Shown piece after piece: positions 29,901 through 39,004 of a DNA stretch of 64,000 nucleotides; the first letter of the stretch is position 1; the number at the start of each line of letters is the position of its first letter. The position numbers and the translations under genes are program-made. The notes under the pieces were generated by a model. The model was not told where the DNA came from, made no database searches, and saw only the letters and a list, made by a program, of their open reading frames with translations. Origin of the DNA: Lachnospiraceae bacterium (GTDB taxonomy: Bacteria > Bacillota_A > Clostridia > Lachnospirales > Lachnospiraceae). The stretch lies in the NCBI GenBank assembly GCA_004556565.1, contig SFGN01000015.1, forward strand, positions 13,301-77,300, in the 5' to 3' direction.

Positions 29901-30223
29901 TCGGTGTCAAGCTTGTGACTGACAGAAATAATAAATACTTTGGACTTAAAAACAATTGGACCGGCTATGATGAAAATGTTATTTCTGTCCAGGAACTGAA
30001 AATTTATTACATTGATGAATCTCATCGTTTTTATCCTTATGCTGATATTCCCGGTGGGTATGCAAGTTTTGAAGCCGGAGAAATTTTAACTTCTTCCTCC
30101 GGCAACATACAGCGTATCTCCGGCTTCTACAGCTACAATGAATTACGGGAACGTGCCGAAGAGATACTTGACGGAGACTCGCTGACGGAAAGCGAGAAAA
30201 GAACTTATTTCATTTCGGAATAA
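26963..30223 (+). CDS. TIR-domain protein with TM segment and beta-propeller-like repeats
   Basis: 1086 residues. Residues 1-150 form a TIR domain: YDAFISYKH at the first strand, FRDREELPLSADL, then SPESKESQWVQREV, whose Glu97 sits where the catalytic glutamate of TIR NADases lies. A TM helix follows near residues 195-217 (LAASGVVCLLAVCFMAYAF), then a helical stretch (ARYLSEISGELLKSGDRHGALKTALAIV) and about 800 residues of WD40-like strands with repeated LWDIE/VWDIEAG and TGxxIQ patterns. The ATG follows AAGGAG by 7 nt. Bacterial TIR proteins often cleave NAD+ in phage defence or signalling; here the propeller would be the sensor. Activity is inferred, and the catalytic residue is present. 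Confidence 0.85.
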   Translation: MENTTDIHYDAFISYKHLEPDSIIAQKLHHMLEHYHIPKRIQKLTGKKKFSRVFRDREELPLSADLGENIQEALEHSDFLIVICSPESKESQWVQREVATFLEYHDQNQVLTLLVKGEPEDAFPEVLCYKEKVVLEDGEEITIRMQTEPMAADIRGNSLKEMSKKLKQEFLRIAAPMLSCTYDDLRQRHREYRFRQILAASGVVCLLAVCFMAYAFRQASLINERYQEARRNQARYLSEISGELLKSGDRHGALKTALAIVPEDEDSDEPVVPEQMYALNNALYSYQNTDTINFLPDRMVLLDGQSTESGTFSSLGNLYFCLDQTGHAYVLDTQTGDCIQKIAAAELPEMTNSTFTSFRQISDTQLVLFSKNHIINVKSEEDNSLHVITLNDSHSVNYLSAANASIAAIAASGCVAVYDLESGQCILELPYDSDNEGQSYNVNSTELSPSGNLLAVGLGNRFSDEQPTKGLAVVSLTDGTMELLSSEETKKIFFIDDTHLAAIHSRYTVGYDYPSIDNPETLFSVVIYDLTTNQPVWTGPEVTLSSIYIPLDIDLFTAAPDGETEQNVLAVTIKNQLLLLNAETGEVIQTRNYNSDIVGIGQYDSQRLLVGLNDGSIKLSTFGNMTTALSVGQISSDVSYFAYNPEEHMIIQTCSESRSLVFSRIITDEHTQRLPSQNYVSSVNYLTVETEEGDTRTFRCLRNLGLFGGTKPEFSIWEAGTDTELCHITAESESDYLDNISIGYTDGHLILYYTRINYEEQEQEIHIISLESGEELFSKNYYDDLDWRLWQLVRNITYAPSMEQAAVFLENYTDNSGFAFIELTGDSFIFPDIEKALIPQENICSLLYSCDSRYLIVISSESGNNYESSYQLKVWDIEAGDWLLIDGSDTYTDLKKETAVISGKTTPVIAVYSDEDKIDIIDLDSGEITHSIPFVGFESDDFAFIDNDEYLITCGENTYLTLWDIEEEKIMMQDTESFDFGVKLVTDRNNKYFGLKNNWTGYDENVISVQELKIYYIDESHRFYPYADIPGGYASFEAGEILTSSSGNIQRISGFYSYNELRERAEEILDGDSLTESEKRTYFISE

Positions 30224-30251
30224 ATATATTTCCCTGATTCCTTCACCAGAC

Positions 30252-30308
30252 AGAATGCCTCCCGTGCCGGACAGTCATATAGATTGTCCTGACACGGAAG
30301 GCATTTTT
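30252..30308. terminator. Intrinsic terminator after the TIR gene
   Basis: AATGCCT and AGGCATT plus an inner GTG/CAC-containing stem form a long imperfect hairpin followed by TTTTTT on the plus strand; the converging NYN-LOTUS gene on the minus strand ends nearby and could also use it. Confidence 0.75.
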
Positions 30309-30374
30309 TATATCCTAAGTGTATTTAACTTAAATTTTCTGTTTTTGGCATTCCATCAGACTTCCGATTACGCG

Positions 30375-31382
30375 TTATCTCTGTCCGACATAGATTGCCC
30401 AGGCCTGTTCTCCGTCATCATAGATTCTCACAATTTCAAAGCTCTGAATGTACCGCTTGAACTGAGAATATCCATAGTCCCTCACATTAAAATCCCCGAA
30501 CCGGCTGCGGATGCGGTTTCCCAGAGTTCCCAGCGAAATCCCCTGCTTTCCCGCGGATATGATCAGCTGTAAAATATACTCTTCCACCATCTCTTTCCTG
30601 CTTTTATCCGCGCTGACTGATACGGTGATCTGTGAGCCTTCCTGAGTAAGCTTTAATCTTGGAAATGCCTCTAAAAATTTTGACAAAAGGCTGTAACCGT
30701 AACGGCGGACATCAAAATCAGGATAAAGCTTGACAAGCCGGCTTCCCAGCTCACCCAGCCCTGTCTTCTTGTCATTATTCTGATTTTCCATGATGATTTT
30801 TACAACTGATTCTTCAATCTGGCTCTTTGGTACAGCTCCGGTCACTTCACCATTTTTTCGGGAATTCTTCTGCTCACCGCCCTCGCCGGACTGGCTTGAA
30901 ACAGAAGTGCAGGTACATGCCGGCACGGATGCAGAAGCGGCGCCTCCGCTGTCTTCCAGCAGCAGCTCAAGCTCCGTAAAAATATCACAGGCCTTACGGA
31001 AAGGAACCGGCGTCTTACTCTCCCCCATCCCGATCACCATACGCCCGCTTTCTCTTAAACGGCTCGCCAGCTTCGTAAAATCACTGTCGCTGGATACAAG
31101 GCAAAACCCCTCCAGTTCATTTGTATAAAGCATATCCATGGCATCAATGATCATAGCGGAATCTGTCGCATTCTTTCCATAAGTGTAACTGAACTGCTGG
31201 ATCGGGGTAATACTGTTCTGCAGCAGCACCTCCTTCCAGCTGGAGCTCTGCGTTCTCGTCCAGTCTCCGTAAATTCTTTTATATGTTACATTTCCATACT
31301 TAGACAGCTCGTCCAGAATCGGCTTAATATACTTTGCGGACACATTGTCTGAATCTATCAGCAGTGCAAATCTTTCTTCCAT
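30375..31382 (-). CDS. NYN-domain protein with two OST-HTH/LOTUS domains
   Basis: 335 residues. The N-terminal NYN (PIN-like, LabA/DUF88) nuclease domain shows ALLIDSDNVS with Asp10 and Asp12, a central TDSAMIIDAMD, and VSSDSDFTKL, the acidic cluster for metal binding. Two LOTUS (OST-HTH) domains follow (about residues 187-255 and 262-330), each with the pattern LG.LG.R....F...DVR.YGYS....; these bind RNA, notably G-rich or structured RNA. The combination is typical of bacterial RNA-processing or RNA-turnover proteins. The start ATG lies inside the end of the upstream phosphodiesterase gene, indicating co-translation. Confidence 0.85.
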   Translation of the reverse strand: MEERFALLIDSDNVSAKYIKPILDELSKYGNVTYKRIYGDWTRTQSSSWKEVLLQNSITPIQQFSYTYGKNATDSAMIIDAMDMLYTNELEGFCLVSSDSDFTKLASRLRESGRMVIGMGESKTPVPFRKACDIFTELELLLEDSGGAASASVPACTCTSVSSQSGEGGEQKNSRKNGEVTGAVPKSQIEESVVKIIMENQNNDKKTGLGELGSRLVKLYPDFDVRRYGYSLLSKFLEAFPRLKLTQEGSQITVSVSADKSRKEMVEEYILQLIISAGKQGISLGTLGNRIRSRFGDFNVRDYGYSQFKRYIQSFEIVRIYDDGEQAWAIYVGQR

Positions 31383-31912
31383 CTCCGGTATTCCTTTCCG
31401 TCCAGGTTTTTCCAAATAAAGCATCCGTTTTCATAAATCATATAACTGTGTTCCGAGTTCTCCTTCGGAATAGAAACAGAGCCCGGATTCAGATAATAAA
31501 ATGTCCCGTAATCCTCATCCGCCGGGATATGAGTATGTCCGTTCAGCAAAACATCCCCCTTTTTCAGCATCGGCGGATTTTTCGGATTGAACACATGCCC
31601 GTGAGTGGCAAACATTGTTATCCCATCTATTTCCAGGAAACAGTACTCCGCCAGGATCGGGAAATCCAACACCATCTGATCTACTTCTGTGTCGCAGTTA
31701 CCTCTTACACATAAAATATTTTCTTTTAGCGGATTCAGCATTGAGATCACTTCCTTCGGCGCATAATCCTTCGGCAGATCATTTCTGGGACCGTGATACA
31801 AAATATCCCCCAGAAGGAGCAGGCGTCCCGCCTGCTCCTTTAAAAATGCCTCCGCCATTTTTCTGCAATAAAATGCAGAGCCATGAATATCTGACGCAAT
31901 CATCAACTTCAT
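31358..31912 (-). CDS. YfcE-family metallophosphoesterase
   Basis: 184 residues. All metal-binding blocks of calcineurin-like phosphodiesterases are present: SDIHG (Asp8, His10), LLGDILYHG, GNCD, ATHGH and GHTHIP. Length and motif order fit YfcE/MJ0936-type manganese-dependent phosphodiesterases of unknown natural substrate. The start follows TAGGAG by 6 nt. It overlaps the NYN-LOTUS gene, so the two are probably one operon. Confidence 0.9.
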   Translation of the reverse strand: MKLMIASDIHGSAFYCRKMAEAFLKEQAGRLLLLGDILYHGPRNDLPKDYAPKEVISMLNPLKENILCVRGNCDTEVDQMVLDFPILAEYCFLEIDGITMFATHGHVFNPKNPPMLKKGDVLLNGHTHIPADEDYGTFYYLNPGSVSIPKENSEHSYMIYENGCFIWKNLDGKEYRRWKKDLHC

Positions 31913-31940
31913 AATTATCTCCTATATACTAATCTGATTC

Positions 31941-33323
31941 TCAGCCTGGATATTTCTCAAGGAAACGCATGATAATGGTCGCACATTCCGCCCTGCTTGC
32001 ATTTCCCTGCGGATCTAATCTGGTTCCGTTGTCTTTACCCGTTATAATGCCTGTTCCTACCGCCCACTGCATCGCTTCCTGGGCAAAAACATTTACTTGA
32101 ACAGCATCCCGGTAATTCTCAAAAGATGCTTTCTGACTGACATCATAACCTTTATATTGTGCATAACGGTACATCATAACAGCCATCTGCTCCCTGTTGA
32201 TCTTATCTGCCGTTCCGAATTTTCCGGTGTTAGAATACCCGTTCACCACCCCGATACTGTTTGCCCATAGAACGGCGTCGGTATACCACAGACCTGCCGC
32301 AACATCCGGGAATTTTGCTTCATAAGTCATCAGCGGAGCCCCATTCATACGGTGCAGGATTACTGCAAACTGCGACCTGGCAACAGCCTGTCCCGGGGCA
32401 AATATTGTTGTATTTAATCCTGTCATCAATTTATTGTTGTAGACATATCTTACCGAATTCACAAACCAGTCCTGTGCACTCACATCATTAAACGGCATAC
32501 CTGTCCCGACTGTAACGGTCGTGACAAACATATGGTCATTCATGACATCATAATAATATACATCCACATGCTGTACCGTATCATTTCCCAGTGACGGGTC
32601 GTATCCTGAGCACATAGCGTCCGTAATCGGAAGATATGCCGTATCATGGCAGTCACAGTGGACTTCAAGTATCAGTCCCAGCGCCTCCATCTTACCATCC
32701 GGAGCAGAAGCTGCTCTGCTCTTCATCGATGAAACATTGATGCTTTGCACGGAACACCCCATTCCCGCAAACATCTGAACCCAGTTGTCCGTATAGCTGC
32801 CGCCTTTTACATAACCGACCCCGATATGAGAATACCCCATTCCGTCTTCATCAAGAATATTTGAGCGGTGCCCTACGCTGTTCATCCAACCGTCCATTAC
32901 ACTTTCAACATTCGGGAACCCGGCAGCGATATTTTCTCCCATCGACATCATCGGAACATTCGCTTCCTCAAGCGCCGTAAAGCATGACCTGCCGTCCGGC
33001 CGGTCATGGGAGAATAATGTGATCAGCTCATTCGCGCGGACTTCAGCGGCACTCTGAATATTGCTGTACATGGATAACGGGAATGTGTCGTTTGCCATAC
33101 GAATTTCATTAACCCAATATAAAATATCCCATTCCTCCGCATTACATATTCCCGGAATACTATAAGTTTCGACTGTTTCCGGTAATCCATAATCTTCTGC
33201 CAAAATCGGCTCCGGCATATTTGAAGAAACAGTGTCTTCAGCAGCCTGCACTGTTATCAGGCTGCCGATACACATAATAGTCACAAGTATACCGCAAATC
33301 AATTTTTTCATTGTCCTTCTCAT
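31941..33323 (-). CDS. Secreted CAP-domain protein with three SLH repeats
   Basis: 460 residues. A signal peptide (MKKLICGILVTIMCIGSLITVQAAE) is followed by a CAP/SCP domain: WVNEIRMAND, FSHDRPDGRSCF, MGENIAAG, WMNSVGHRSNIL and GVGYV. Three S-layer-homology domains fill residues 270-460 (DVSAQDWFVNSVRYVY, FPDVAAGLWYTDAVLWA, YRDAVQVNVFAQEAMQW, with VARSQFAVILHRM, NREQMAVMMYRYA and SRAECATIIMRFL). SLH triplets anchor proteins to pyruvylated secondary wall polymer. CAP proteins of bacteria are often of unknown function. It has its own promoter. Confidence 0.9.
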   Translation of the reverse strand: MRRTMKKLICGILVTIMCIGSLITVQAAEDTVSSNMPEPILAEDYGLPETVETYSIPGICNAEEWDILYWVNEIRMANDTFPLSMYSNIQSAAEVRANELITLFSHDRPDGRSCFTALEEANVPMMSMGENIAAGFPNVESVMDGWMNSVGHRSNILDEDGMGYSHIGVGYVKGGSYTDNWVQMFAGMGCSVQSINVSSMKSRAASAPDGKMEALGLILEVHCDCHDTAYLPITDAMCSGYDPSLGNDTVQHVDVYYYDVMNDHMFVTTVTVGTGMPFNDVSAQDWFVNSVRYVYNNKLMTGLNTTIFAPGQAVARSQFAVILHRMNGAPLMTYEAKFPDVAAGLWYTDAVLWANSIGVVNGYSNTGKFGTADKINREQMAVMMYRYAQYKGYDVSQKASFENYRDAVQVNVFAQEAMQWAVGTGIITGKDNGTRLDPQGNASRAECATIIMRFLEKYPG

Positions 33324-33372
33324 TCCTTTCCTTTCGTTTTCTCTCTTCGTTCTATTGACTGTATATATAATA

Positions 33373-33402
33373 ATTATACAATATATTTCACTGACTATTC
33401 AA
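33373..33402 (-). promoter_or_regulatory. Promoter of the CAP-SLH gene
   Basis: On the minus strand TTGAAT (33402-33397) and TATAAT (33378-33373) are spaced by 18 nt, about 50 nt before the start codon. Confidence 0.65.
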
Positions 33403-33828
33403 TATCATCTTCACACATGATTCCGGTCAATTATCAAGAAGAATATCAAACTATTTTGACATTATTCCGAAGACTCGTTGATTATTTTCTTTTTTCCGGT
33501 TTAATAGAAAAGTGACAGATGTAATATATATGATAAAGCTTATTTGGACTTGTGCTCGCCTTATGCGCCATACTTGACATTCGGAAACCACTCTGAAAGA
33601 GCTTTCAAGAACTGCTTTACAGCAGAATAAAAGTAAAACAAACAATTAAAACCTGATTTCACGCAAATTGAATTTTAACGAACAAGAGTGCCATATAATC
33701 TTCTTTCATAAGTGATCATATGGCACTCCTTTATGATTTATTATGACTCTTTTTATGCCTTCACTTTCAGAGCTGCTTCAGTGCTTGGCAGTGTATGCAT
33801 CAGACGGATATGTGTGTAATATGTTCAA
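33403..33828. other. Intergenic region between two SLH protein genes
   Basis: No convincing gene in about 425 bases; a 64-codon frame on the minus strand lacks a ribosome site and family resemblance. The only structure is an inverted repeat at 33686-33728: GAGTGCCATAT and its exact complement around a 21-nt loop, with short T-runs on each side, probably a weak bidirectional terminator for the GH20 gene. Confidence 0.55.
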
Positions 33829-36800
33829 TTATTTAATATCCGTATACCGGCTGATGATCGTCGCACATTCCGCACGGCTTGTGCTGCCCTGCGGGTCGAG
33901 GATCTTCGGCTCATTACCTTTTCCGCTGATAATTCCCTTCGCGGTGCACCATTCCATCGCATCCTTTGCAAATGCCTGGACACTGCCTCCGTCCGGGAAG
34001 CTGCTTAAATCTTTTTCCTCGGAGGTATCCATTTTCTTATAATTTGCATAGCGGAACATCATCGTTGCCATCTGCTCACGGGTAATCGGATCGTTCGGGC
34101 CGAAATGTCCGTTACTTGTATAGCCGGTTACGATTCCGTTTTCCGCAGCCCAGATGACCGCTTCACTGTAAAACTGCCCTGCCGGGACATCCGGGAATTT
34201 GTTTGCATCAAATGCAACTTCCGGTGAACCCTCCATACGGTATACGATCACAGCGAACTGCGCCCTTACCAGCCCCTGTGCAGGTCCGAAGGTCGTCTCG
34301 TTGAGTCCTGTCATCAGCTCTTTTACATATACGTCGTATACATAATCATAGAACCAGTCATTTTCTGTAACATCCTTATATGGCAGACTTACAGGCGGTT
34401 CCGGATCTACCACCGGTGGTTCCGGTTCTTCTCCCGCAGCTTCATATGCATCCAGCTTCTCCTGAATGTTCTGAGCAAAAGCTTCTGCTTTTTCTGTCAC
34501 AGTAAACGGATTATCTAAAACTTTACCGGATATTTTCACCTGTTCAATCAGTGCCTGTGCCTCCGCCAGCTCACTTTCTTCCAGGTTATCCTGTTTAATC
34601 ACGCTTTCTGCCGCTGCAATTTTCTCCTTTAATGTGCTCTTATCAACTGTCTGGAATACCTCCAGTTCACGCACTGCGTAATAAGTTCCATTCCTTGTAA
34701 TGCCCTGCATCTTCACATAACGTGTGGTCTTCGGGGCATCCAGATTTATCGTACTTACGGCTGATGTATTTCCCGAAATTTCTTTTATACGCTCCCAGGT
34801 CTCGCCGTCTGAAGATATTTCAATCGCAAATGCTGATGCGTAATTGCTTCCTTCCCAGTTAACAACGACCTTATTAATTGACTTTTCTTCTCCCAGATCA
34901 ACCATCAGGTAGTCTGCATTGTTATTGGAGCTGAGCCAGTAAGAATTCGGATCTGTGGAAGTTCCGGTACTTCCTGTGTCTGTCTTATCACCGTCTGTCG
35001 CCTTCCATGCCGGATGCCGCTTCAGATCACCGCTGTTCAATGCCGGTGAACTTCCGAACCGCTCCGCATAGGCATTAGCGTTCAGAGCTACATTCACTTC
35101 TGTAACCTCCGATGCCTCCGCGCCTATCATATCAGGCTGCATTGCTTTATTATAAGCCTTGATATTTCCGATATATCCATGGAAATTCTTTCCGATTTCT
35201 TCCAGCGGGAATACAAAAGTGGTGAAATATTCATCAGACTTGCCGCTGTCATGTCCGCTGTCTGTTGAGTAGAACATTTTCACAAGCTCTCCGTCCACAT
35301 ATATCTTTGTATTCTGGAAAGTTCCCACAATCGTTACATTAACCGTCTTATCCGTTGGAATCTCATATCCGGAAGACTGTGTATAAAAACTTCTCTTTAT
35401 TGTAATATTTCCGTCACTTCCGTCTGCCTGCAGCCATCCGTCATATCCGGAGAACAGCAGAGAGTCTTCCGTATTTCCTGATGATGCCTTCACATCAAAG
35501 GATACGGTATACGGATAATCCAGAGTAGTAAGAGGCGTCGTCATCACGGTCGTTCCGTCAAATTTTACCATTGATTTTCCATCTTCCGTTACGATTTCTC
35601 CGTTGGTGATGACTGCATCATATCCGTTTCCGCTTTCATCTGTTACCGTGATTTTTTTGCCTTCTGTTTTCGTTTCCGTCAGGTCATAATCTACGACAAC
35701 TTCACTTTCACTCTTGATATTTTTTGCAATTTCTGTTCCCGGTCCTTCTTTTAATCTGTCAAACGTCTGCTGATAATCAATATATTCATCATCCTCATCA
35801 GTGCCGCCCCAGGTCTTTTCTGCTGTAATCGCAACTGCGCGCAGCATTCTTTCATGAGTATCTGCTTCTGTGATACCTTCACGGAATTCATCTCCCCAGA
35901 GAGCTGCCTTCGCTCCGAGAAGAAGCGGCTCCCCAACGTCTGCCGTTGCGCGCGGGCTGGTAATCTGATTGAAAATTGTCGGATCCCAATATTTAAACAG
36001 ATATTCTTCTCCGACCATATCCTTGTGGTCGCGCCCCGGCGTGGTATACAGATACTGCTGCGGGACATTTACCACGCGGTATCCTTCTTCCATACGTGCG
36101 ATCGGGTCTTCCTCGTAAGTTGCCCATACATCCAGGACAATGTTGTCAGGAGATATCTCTGTCGTACCCGGGAAGAGAAGCTGCGCTCCCCACATACGTG
36201 CGGTTTTTCCATATGATTCCATCAGATCAGAAAGGAAATTTACATATTTGCGGAATGCTTCCGGATTACTCTTATCCCAGTACTCATCCGCACCTACATG
36301 AACCGTGTCACTTGTAAATACCGGGTCATCTCCGCCCAGATAATCGTCATAAAGCTCCTCTATGAATCTTCTCGCCCGGAGAGCATTTTCCCTCTCTGCG
36401 ACATTGGAGGATTCGGTATCCAGCGCAAGCATCTGCCTGTTGTTCGCCGCAGAACTGGTTGTCGTATTGATTGGTCCAAGCCATTCAATATTATCCGGAT
36501 TTTCATTTGCATAATTAATGTACGCCGTAGAATGGGACGGTGTATCCAGCTCGGCCAGAAGATCAATTCCTCTGCTGTTGGCCAGTTTCTCCAGCTCGCG
36601 GAATTCATCCTTTGTATAGAACGGATCTGCATATTCCTCGTTAAAATAATCAAATTTATCTCCTGTATATACATTGTTGTCCGTTAGGCTCGGGAACGTA
36701 TCACTTTCCAGCCTGTGAACACCTGTCCATGAACTCCAGTTCGTCGCAAGCGCTTCTGAATTATAATCAAAATCATCATTCAGATGCAGATGGAATTCAT

Positions 36801-38754
36801 CCATCTTATACCAGGTCAGGATCTTCGTGTAATCCTTAAGATACTGCAGCCTGTGAGGGATTCGTCCTACGTCAAACATCACGCCTCGGATTTCATAATC
36901 CGGATAATCACGAATCACACCACACGGAACATTGTCATTTCCGTCATCCTGCCATAAAATCTGCTCAACTGTAATTGTTCCGTAAAGACAGCCTGTATAG
37001 GTTGAGCTGTAAATTTTTATTCCATTTTCACTTGTCACAAGAAGATAACCTTCTTCTCCGACTTCGTATGTATCCTGCGACTGTGACTCGATGTAAATAT
37101 CGTCCTCATCCCCGGATGTTCCGGATACGATCGGCAGTGTTCTTCCACTGATTTCCGTCAGATCCTCCTGCATATTTTCCGCTGCTGCCTGAAGCCCCAC
37201 ATTCGCCGCATCATTTATCACGATTCTTGATGCATCCGTCAGAGTAAATGTCCCCTCATATCCATACCACTCCTGGAGGGACGGAATGACTTCCGGCTCT
37301 TCATTCGGATTGTTCACCTCAGGGAACAGATCCGGATAAAAACTGTTCTTAGACGGAACCACTACATCAAAATTCCGTCTGGCCTTATCCTCTTCATCTA
37401 TAGTACTTTTTACTTCCACAAGAAGAGTGACCTTCTGGTCTCCGATATTATGGGAAACGATCGTTCCGTCATTGGAAATAATATTCTCTTTTTCACTTCC
37501 CACAACCGCAATTTCATATCCTGCTGCCACTTCAGGAAGTGTGATCTTTGTATCCTGAACGGACGGTGACTGGATCGCCGCGATGGAATTCAGAACTCCG
37601 CTTGCAGAATCTGCCTGAATACCTGTCACTTTAATATCTTGAATCAAAAATGTTCCCGCACTGACACTCTTGTCAAATCCGAAATATCCCGGTGTCAGAA
37701 GCGGAGAACCGCTCATGGTATCGGAAAAAATCTGAACATCATTGACCCACAAAGTAACTTTATTTCCGACCAGCTTAACTTTGATATGAGCCTCTGTATT
37801 TGCCGAAAGCGTCGTCGTGCTGCTGTGGATTGTCCCCCACGTGTTGGAACCGTTTTTCCAGTATTCCCAGAACCAGCTGCCGCTTCCGTTTTCTGTTCCG
37901 ACATAAAGCTTGTTATTTTCGTCCGTGGCACGCATGATCAGCCCAAAACGTACTCCGTCCTGCTGCGGAACTACTGTCGCCTCAAAAATACCATCTGCTG
38001 CCTGCTGTGTGATATTTTTGTCTACGACTCCGGCTCTCTGCGTACTGTAAGCAATTTTCAGGGCTGAATCCGCTGCCGTTATTGAAGCTGCAGTTCCGTA
38101 TAAAGCCTCGATCCCTTCAATATTGCCGTCCGCAAAGTTTCTGCTGTACTCAAAAGTAGTCTGATCCTCCGGCTCTGAAATAATTCCTTCCTGCGTTCCC
38201 ATAATCTCGATTTCTGTAATGGAAACCCCTGTTCCGCCTGCATTGACATTTACCTTTTCAAAGTAAAAACGTACATAACGTTTCAACTCCGTCACATCGG
38301 TAAATGTATCTGTCGGGTCATCACTCAGGCTTCCACTGGCACGTTCAATCGACTTCACAGTCACCCATTCCGTGTCTGCCGTATTCGTGTCCGCCGTCTG
38401 AATCTGATACTTGGCTGCCCACACTTTTTTGTAAAAATAAATGCTCAGGCTTGTCACCTGCGTTTTCTCTGCCGCCAGGTCAATCACCAGCCACTGCGGT
38501 GTCTGTGTATCTGTTTCTGTTGTTGACGATGTTTTCATCGCATTACAGGACCATCTGGTCGTGCTGCTTCCGTCGACCACCTGGTCTCCTGTGTTCCCCG
38601 GCATGGCTGACTCCACGCTGGATACTGTTACCGTTTTTCCTGACGCCACATTTGCATCCTCCGCCCTGACAATTCCGCCGGGGAGATAAATGCTTCCAAA
38701 CAGCATGGCTGCCGCCAGGAGAAAACTTAAGATTTTTCTTCCTTCTCTCATCAT
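33829..38754 (-). CDS. Cell-surface GH20 hexosaminidase with F5/8 type C, LamG-like and SLH domains
   Basis: 1641 residues. Order: signal peptide (1-31); F5/8 type C/CBM32-like domain (about 35-185); LamG-like jelly roll (about 200-380); Ig-like segment (390-470); GH20b domain, then the GH20 barrel (about 630-980) with RGVMFDVGRIPH and the catalytic pair in HVGADEYW (Asp822-Glu823 region); a second jelly roll (about 1010-1185); second F5/8C domain (1195-1340); helical FIVAR-like segment; three SLH repeats (1450-1641). GH20 enzymes release GlcNAc, GalNAc or lacto-N-biose from host glycans; GADEY in place of GGDE leaves lacto-N-biosidase activity possible. The start follows AAGGAGG. Confidence 0.9.
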   Translation of the reverse strand: MMREGRKILSFLLAAAMLFGSIYLPGGIVRAEDANVASGKTVTVSSVESAMPGNTGDQVVDGSSTTRWSCNAMKTSSTTETDTQTPQWLVIDLAAEKTQVTSLSIYFYKKVWAAKYQIQTADTNTADTEWVTVKSIERASGSLSDDPTDTFTDVTELKRYVRFYFEKVNVNAGGTGVSITEIEIMGTQEGIISEPEDQTTFEYSRNFADGNIEGIEALYGTAASITAADSALKIAYSTQRAGVVDKNITQQAADGIFEATVVPQQDGVRFGLIMRATDENNKLYVGTENGSGSWFWEYWKNGSNTWGTIHSSTTTLSANTEAHIKVKLVGNKVTLWVNDVQIFSDTMSGSPLLTPGYFGFDKSVSAGTFLIQDIKVTGIQADSASGVLNSIAAIQSPSVQDTKITLPEVAAGYEIAVVGSEKENIISNDGTIVSHNIGDQKVTLLVEVKSTIDEEDKARRNFDVVVPSKNSFYPDLFPEVNNPNEEPEVIPSLQEWYGYEGTFTLTDASRIVINDAANVGLQAAAENMQEDLTEISGRTLPIVSGTSGDEDDIYIESQSQDTYEVGEEGYLLVTSENGIKIYSSTYTGCLYGTITVEQILWQDDGNDNVPCGVIRDYPDYEIRGVMFDVGRIPHRLQYLKDYTKILTWYKMDEFHLHLNDDFDYNSEALATNWSSWTGVHRLESDTFPSLTDNNVYTGDKFDYFNEEYADPFYTKDEFRELEKLANSRGIDLLAELDTPSHSTAYINYANENPDNIEWLGPINTTTSSAANNRQMLALDTESSNVAERENALRARRFIEELYDDYLGGDDPVFTSDTVHVGADEYWDKSNPEAFRKYVNFLSDLMESYGKTARMWGAQLLFPGTTEISPDNIVLDVWATYEEDPIARMEEGYRVVNVPQQYLYTTPGRDHKDMVGEEYLFKYWDPTIFNQITSPRATADVGEPLLLGAKAALWGDEFREGITEADTHERMLRAVAITAEKTWGGTDEDDEYIDYQQTFDRLKEGPGTEIAKNIKSESEVVVDYDLTETKTEGKKITVTDESGNGYDAVITNGEIVTEDGKSMVKFDGTTVMTTPLTTLDYPYTVSFDVKASSGNTEDSLLFSGYDGWLQADGSDGNITIKRSFYTQSSGYEIPTDKTVNVTIVGTFQNTKIYVDGELVKMFYSTDSGHDSGKSDEYFTTFVFPLEEIGKNFHGYIGNIKAYNKAMQPDMIGAEASEVTEVNVALNANAYAERFGSSPALNSGDLKRHPAWKATDGDKTDTGSTGTSTDPNSYWLSSNNNADYLMVDLGEEKSINKVVVNWEGSNYASAFAIEISSDGETWERIKEISGNTSAVSTINLDAPKTTRYVKMQGITRNGTYYAVRELEVFQTVDKSTLKEKIAAAESVIKQDNLEESELAEAQALIEQVKISGKVLDNPFTVTEKAEAFAQNIQEKLDAYEAAGEEPEPPVVDPEPPVSLPYKDVTENDWFYDYVYDVYVKELMTGLNETTFGPAQGLVRAQFAVIVYRMEGSPEVAFDANKFPDVPAGQFYSEAVIWAAENGIVTGYTSNGHFGPNDPITREQMATMMFRYANYKKMDTSEEKDLSSFPDGGSVQAFAKDAMEWCTAKGIISGKGNEPKILDPQGSTSRAECATIISRYTDIK

Positions 38755-38806
38755 ACTTTTTCCTCCTTGTTATTTTTCACAAAATTTCCTTCCATTTTGT
38801 AAACTG

Positions 38807-38835
38807 ATTATACCATTTTAACATTATTATGTCTT
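38807..38835 (-). promoter_or_regulatory. Promoter of the GH20 gene (extended -10)
   Basis: TATAAT preceded by TGG (extended -10) with a weak -35 AAGACA 17 nt upstream, about 50 nt before the start codon. Confidence 0.6.
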
Positions 38836-38876
38836 GAGTTTTATGTCTCTTATTGTAATTTTCCTCGTCGCCATAA

Positions 38877-38921
38877 CAAAAAAATCCACAGCAAACATAT
38901 TTCCATGCTCACTGTGGATTT
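38877..38921 (-). terminator. Terminator of the hemerythrin gene
   Basis: AAATCCACAG and CTGTGGATTT pair around a 20-nt loop; read on the minus strand the stem is followed by a run of seven T residues. Confidence 0.75.
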
Positions 38922-39004
38922 ACTGCCATGTAATGTAATTTTATTCTGAAGTCCCGGCATAGTACATACAGCCGGCTAAATCCTTCATTCCATCCACTGA
39001 TTTA

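Noticed and set aside
33451..33645. 64-codon minus-strand open frame between the two SLH genes
   Set aside because: No ribosome site, no recognisable domain, in a region that otherwise looks like plain spacer.
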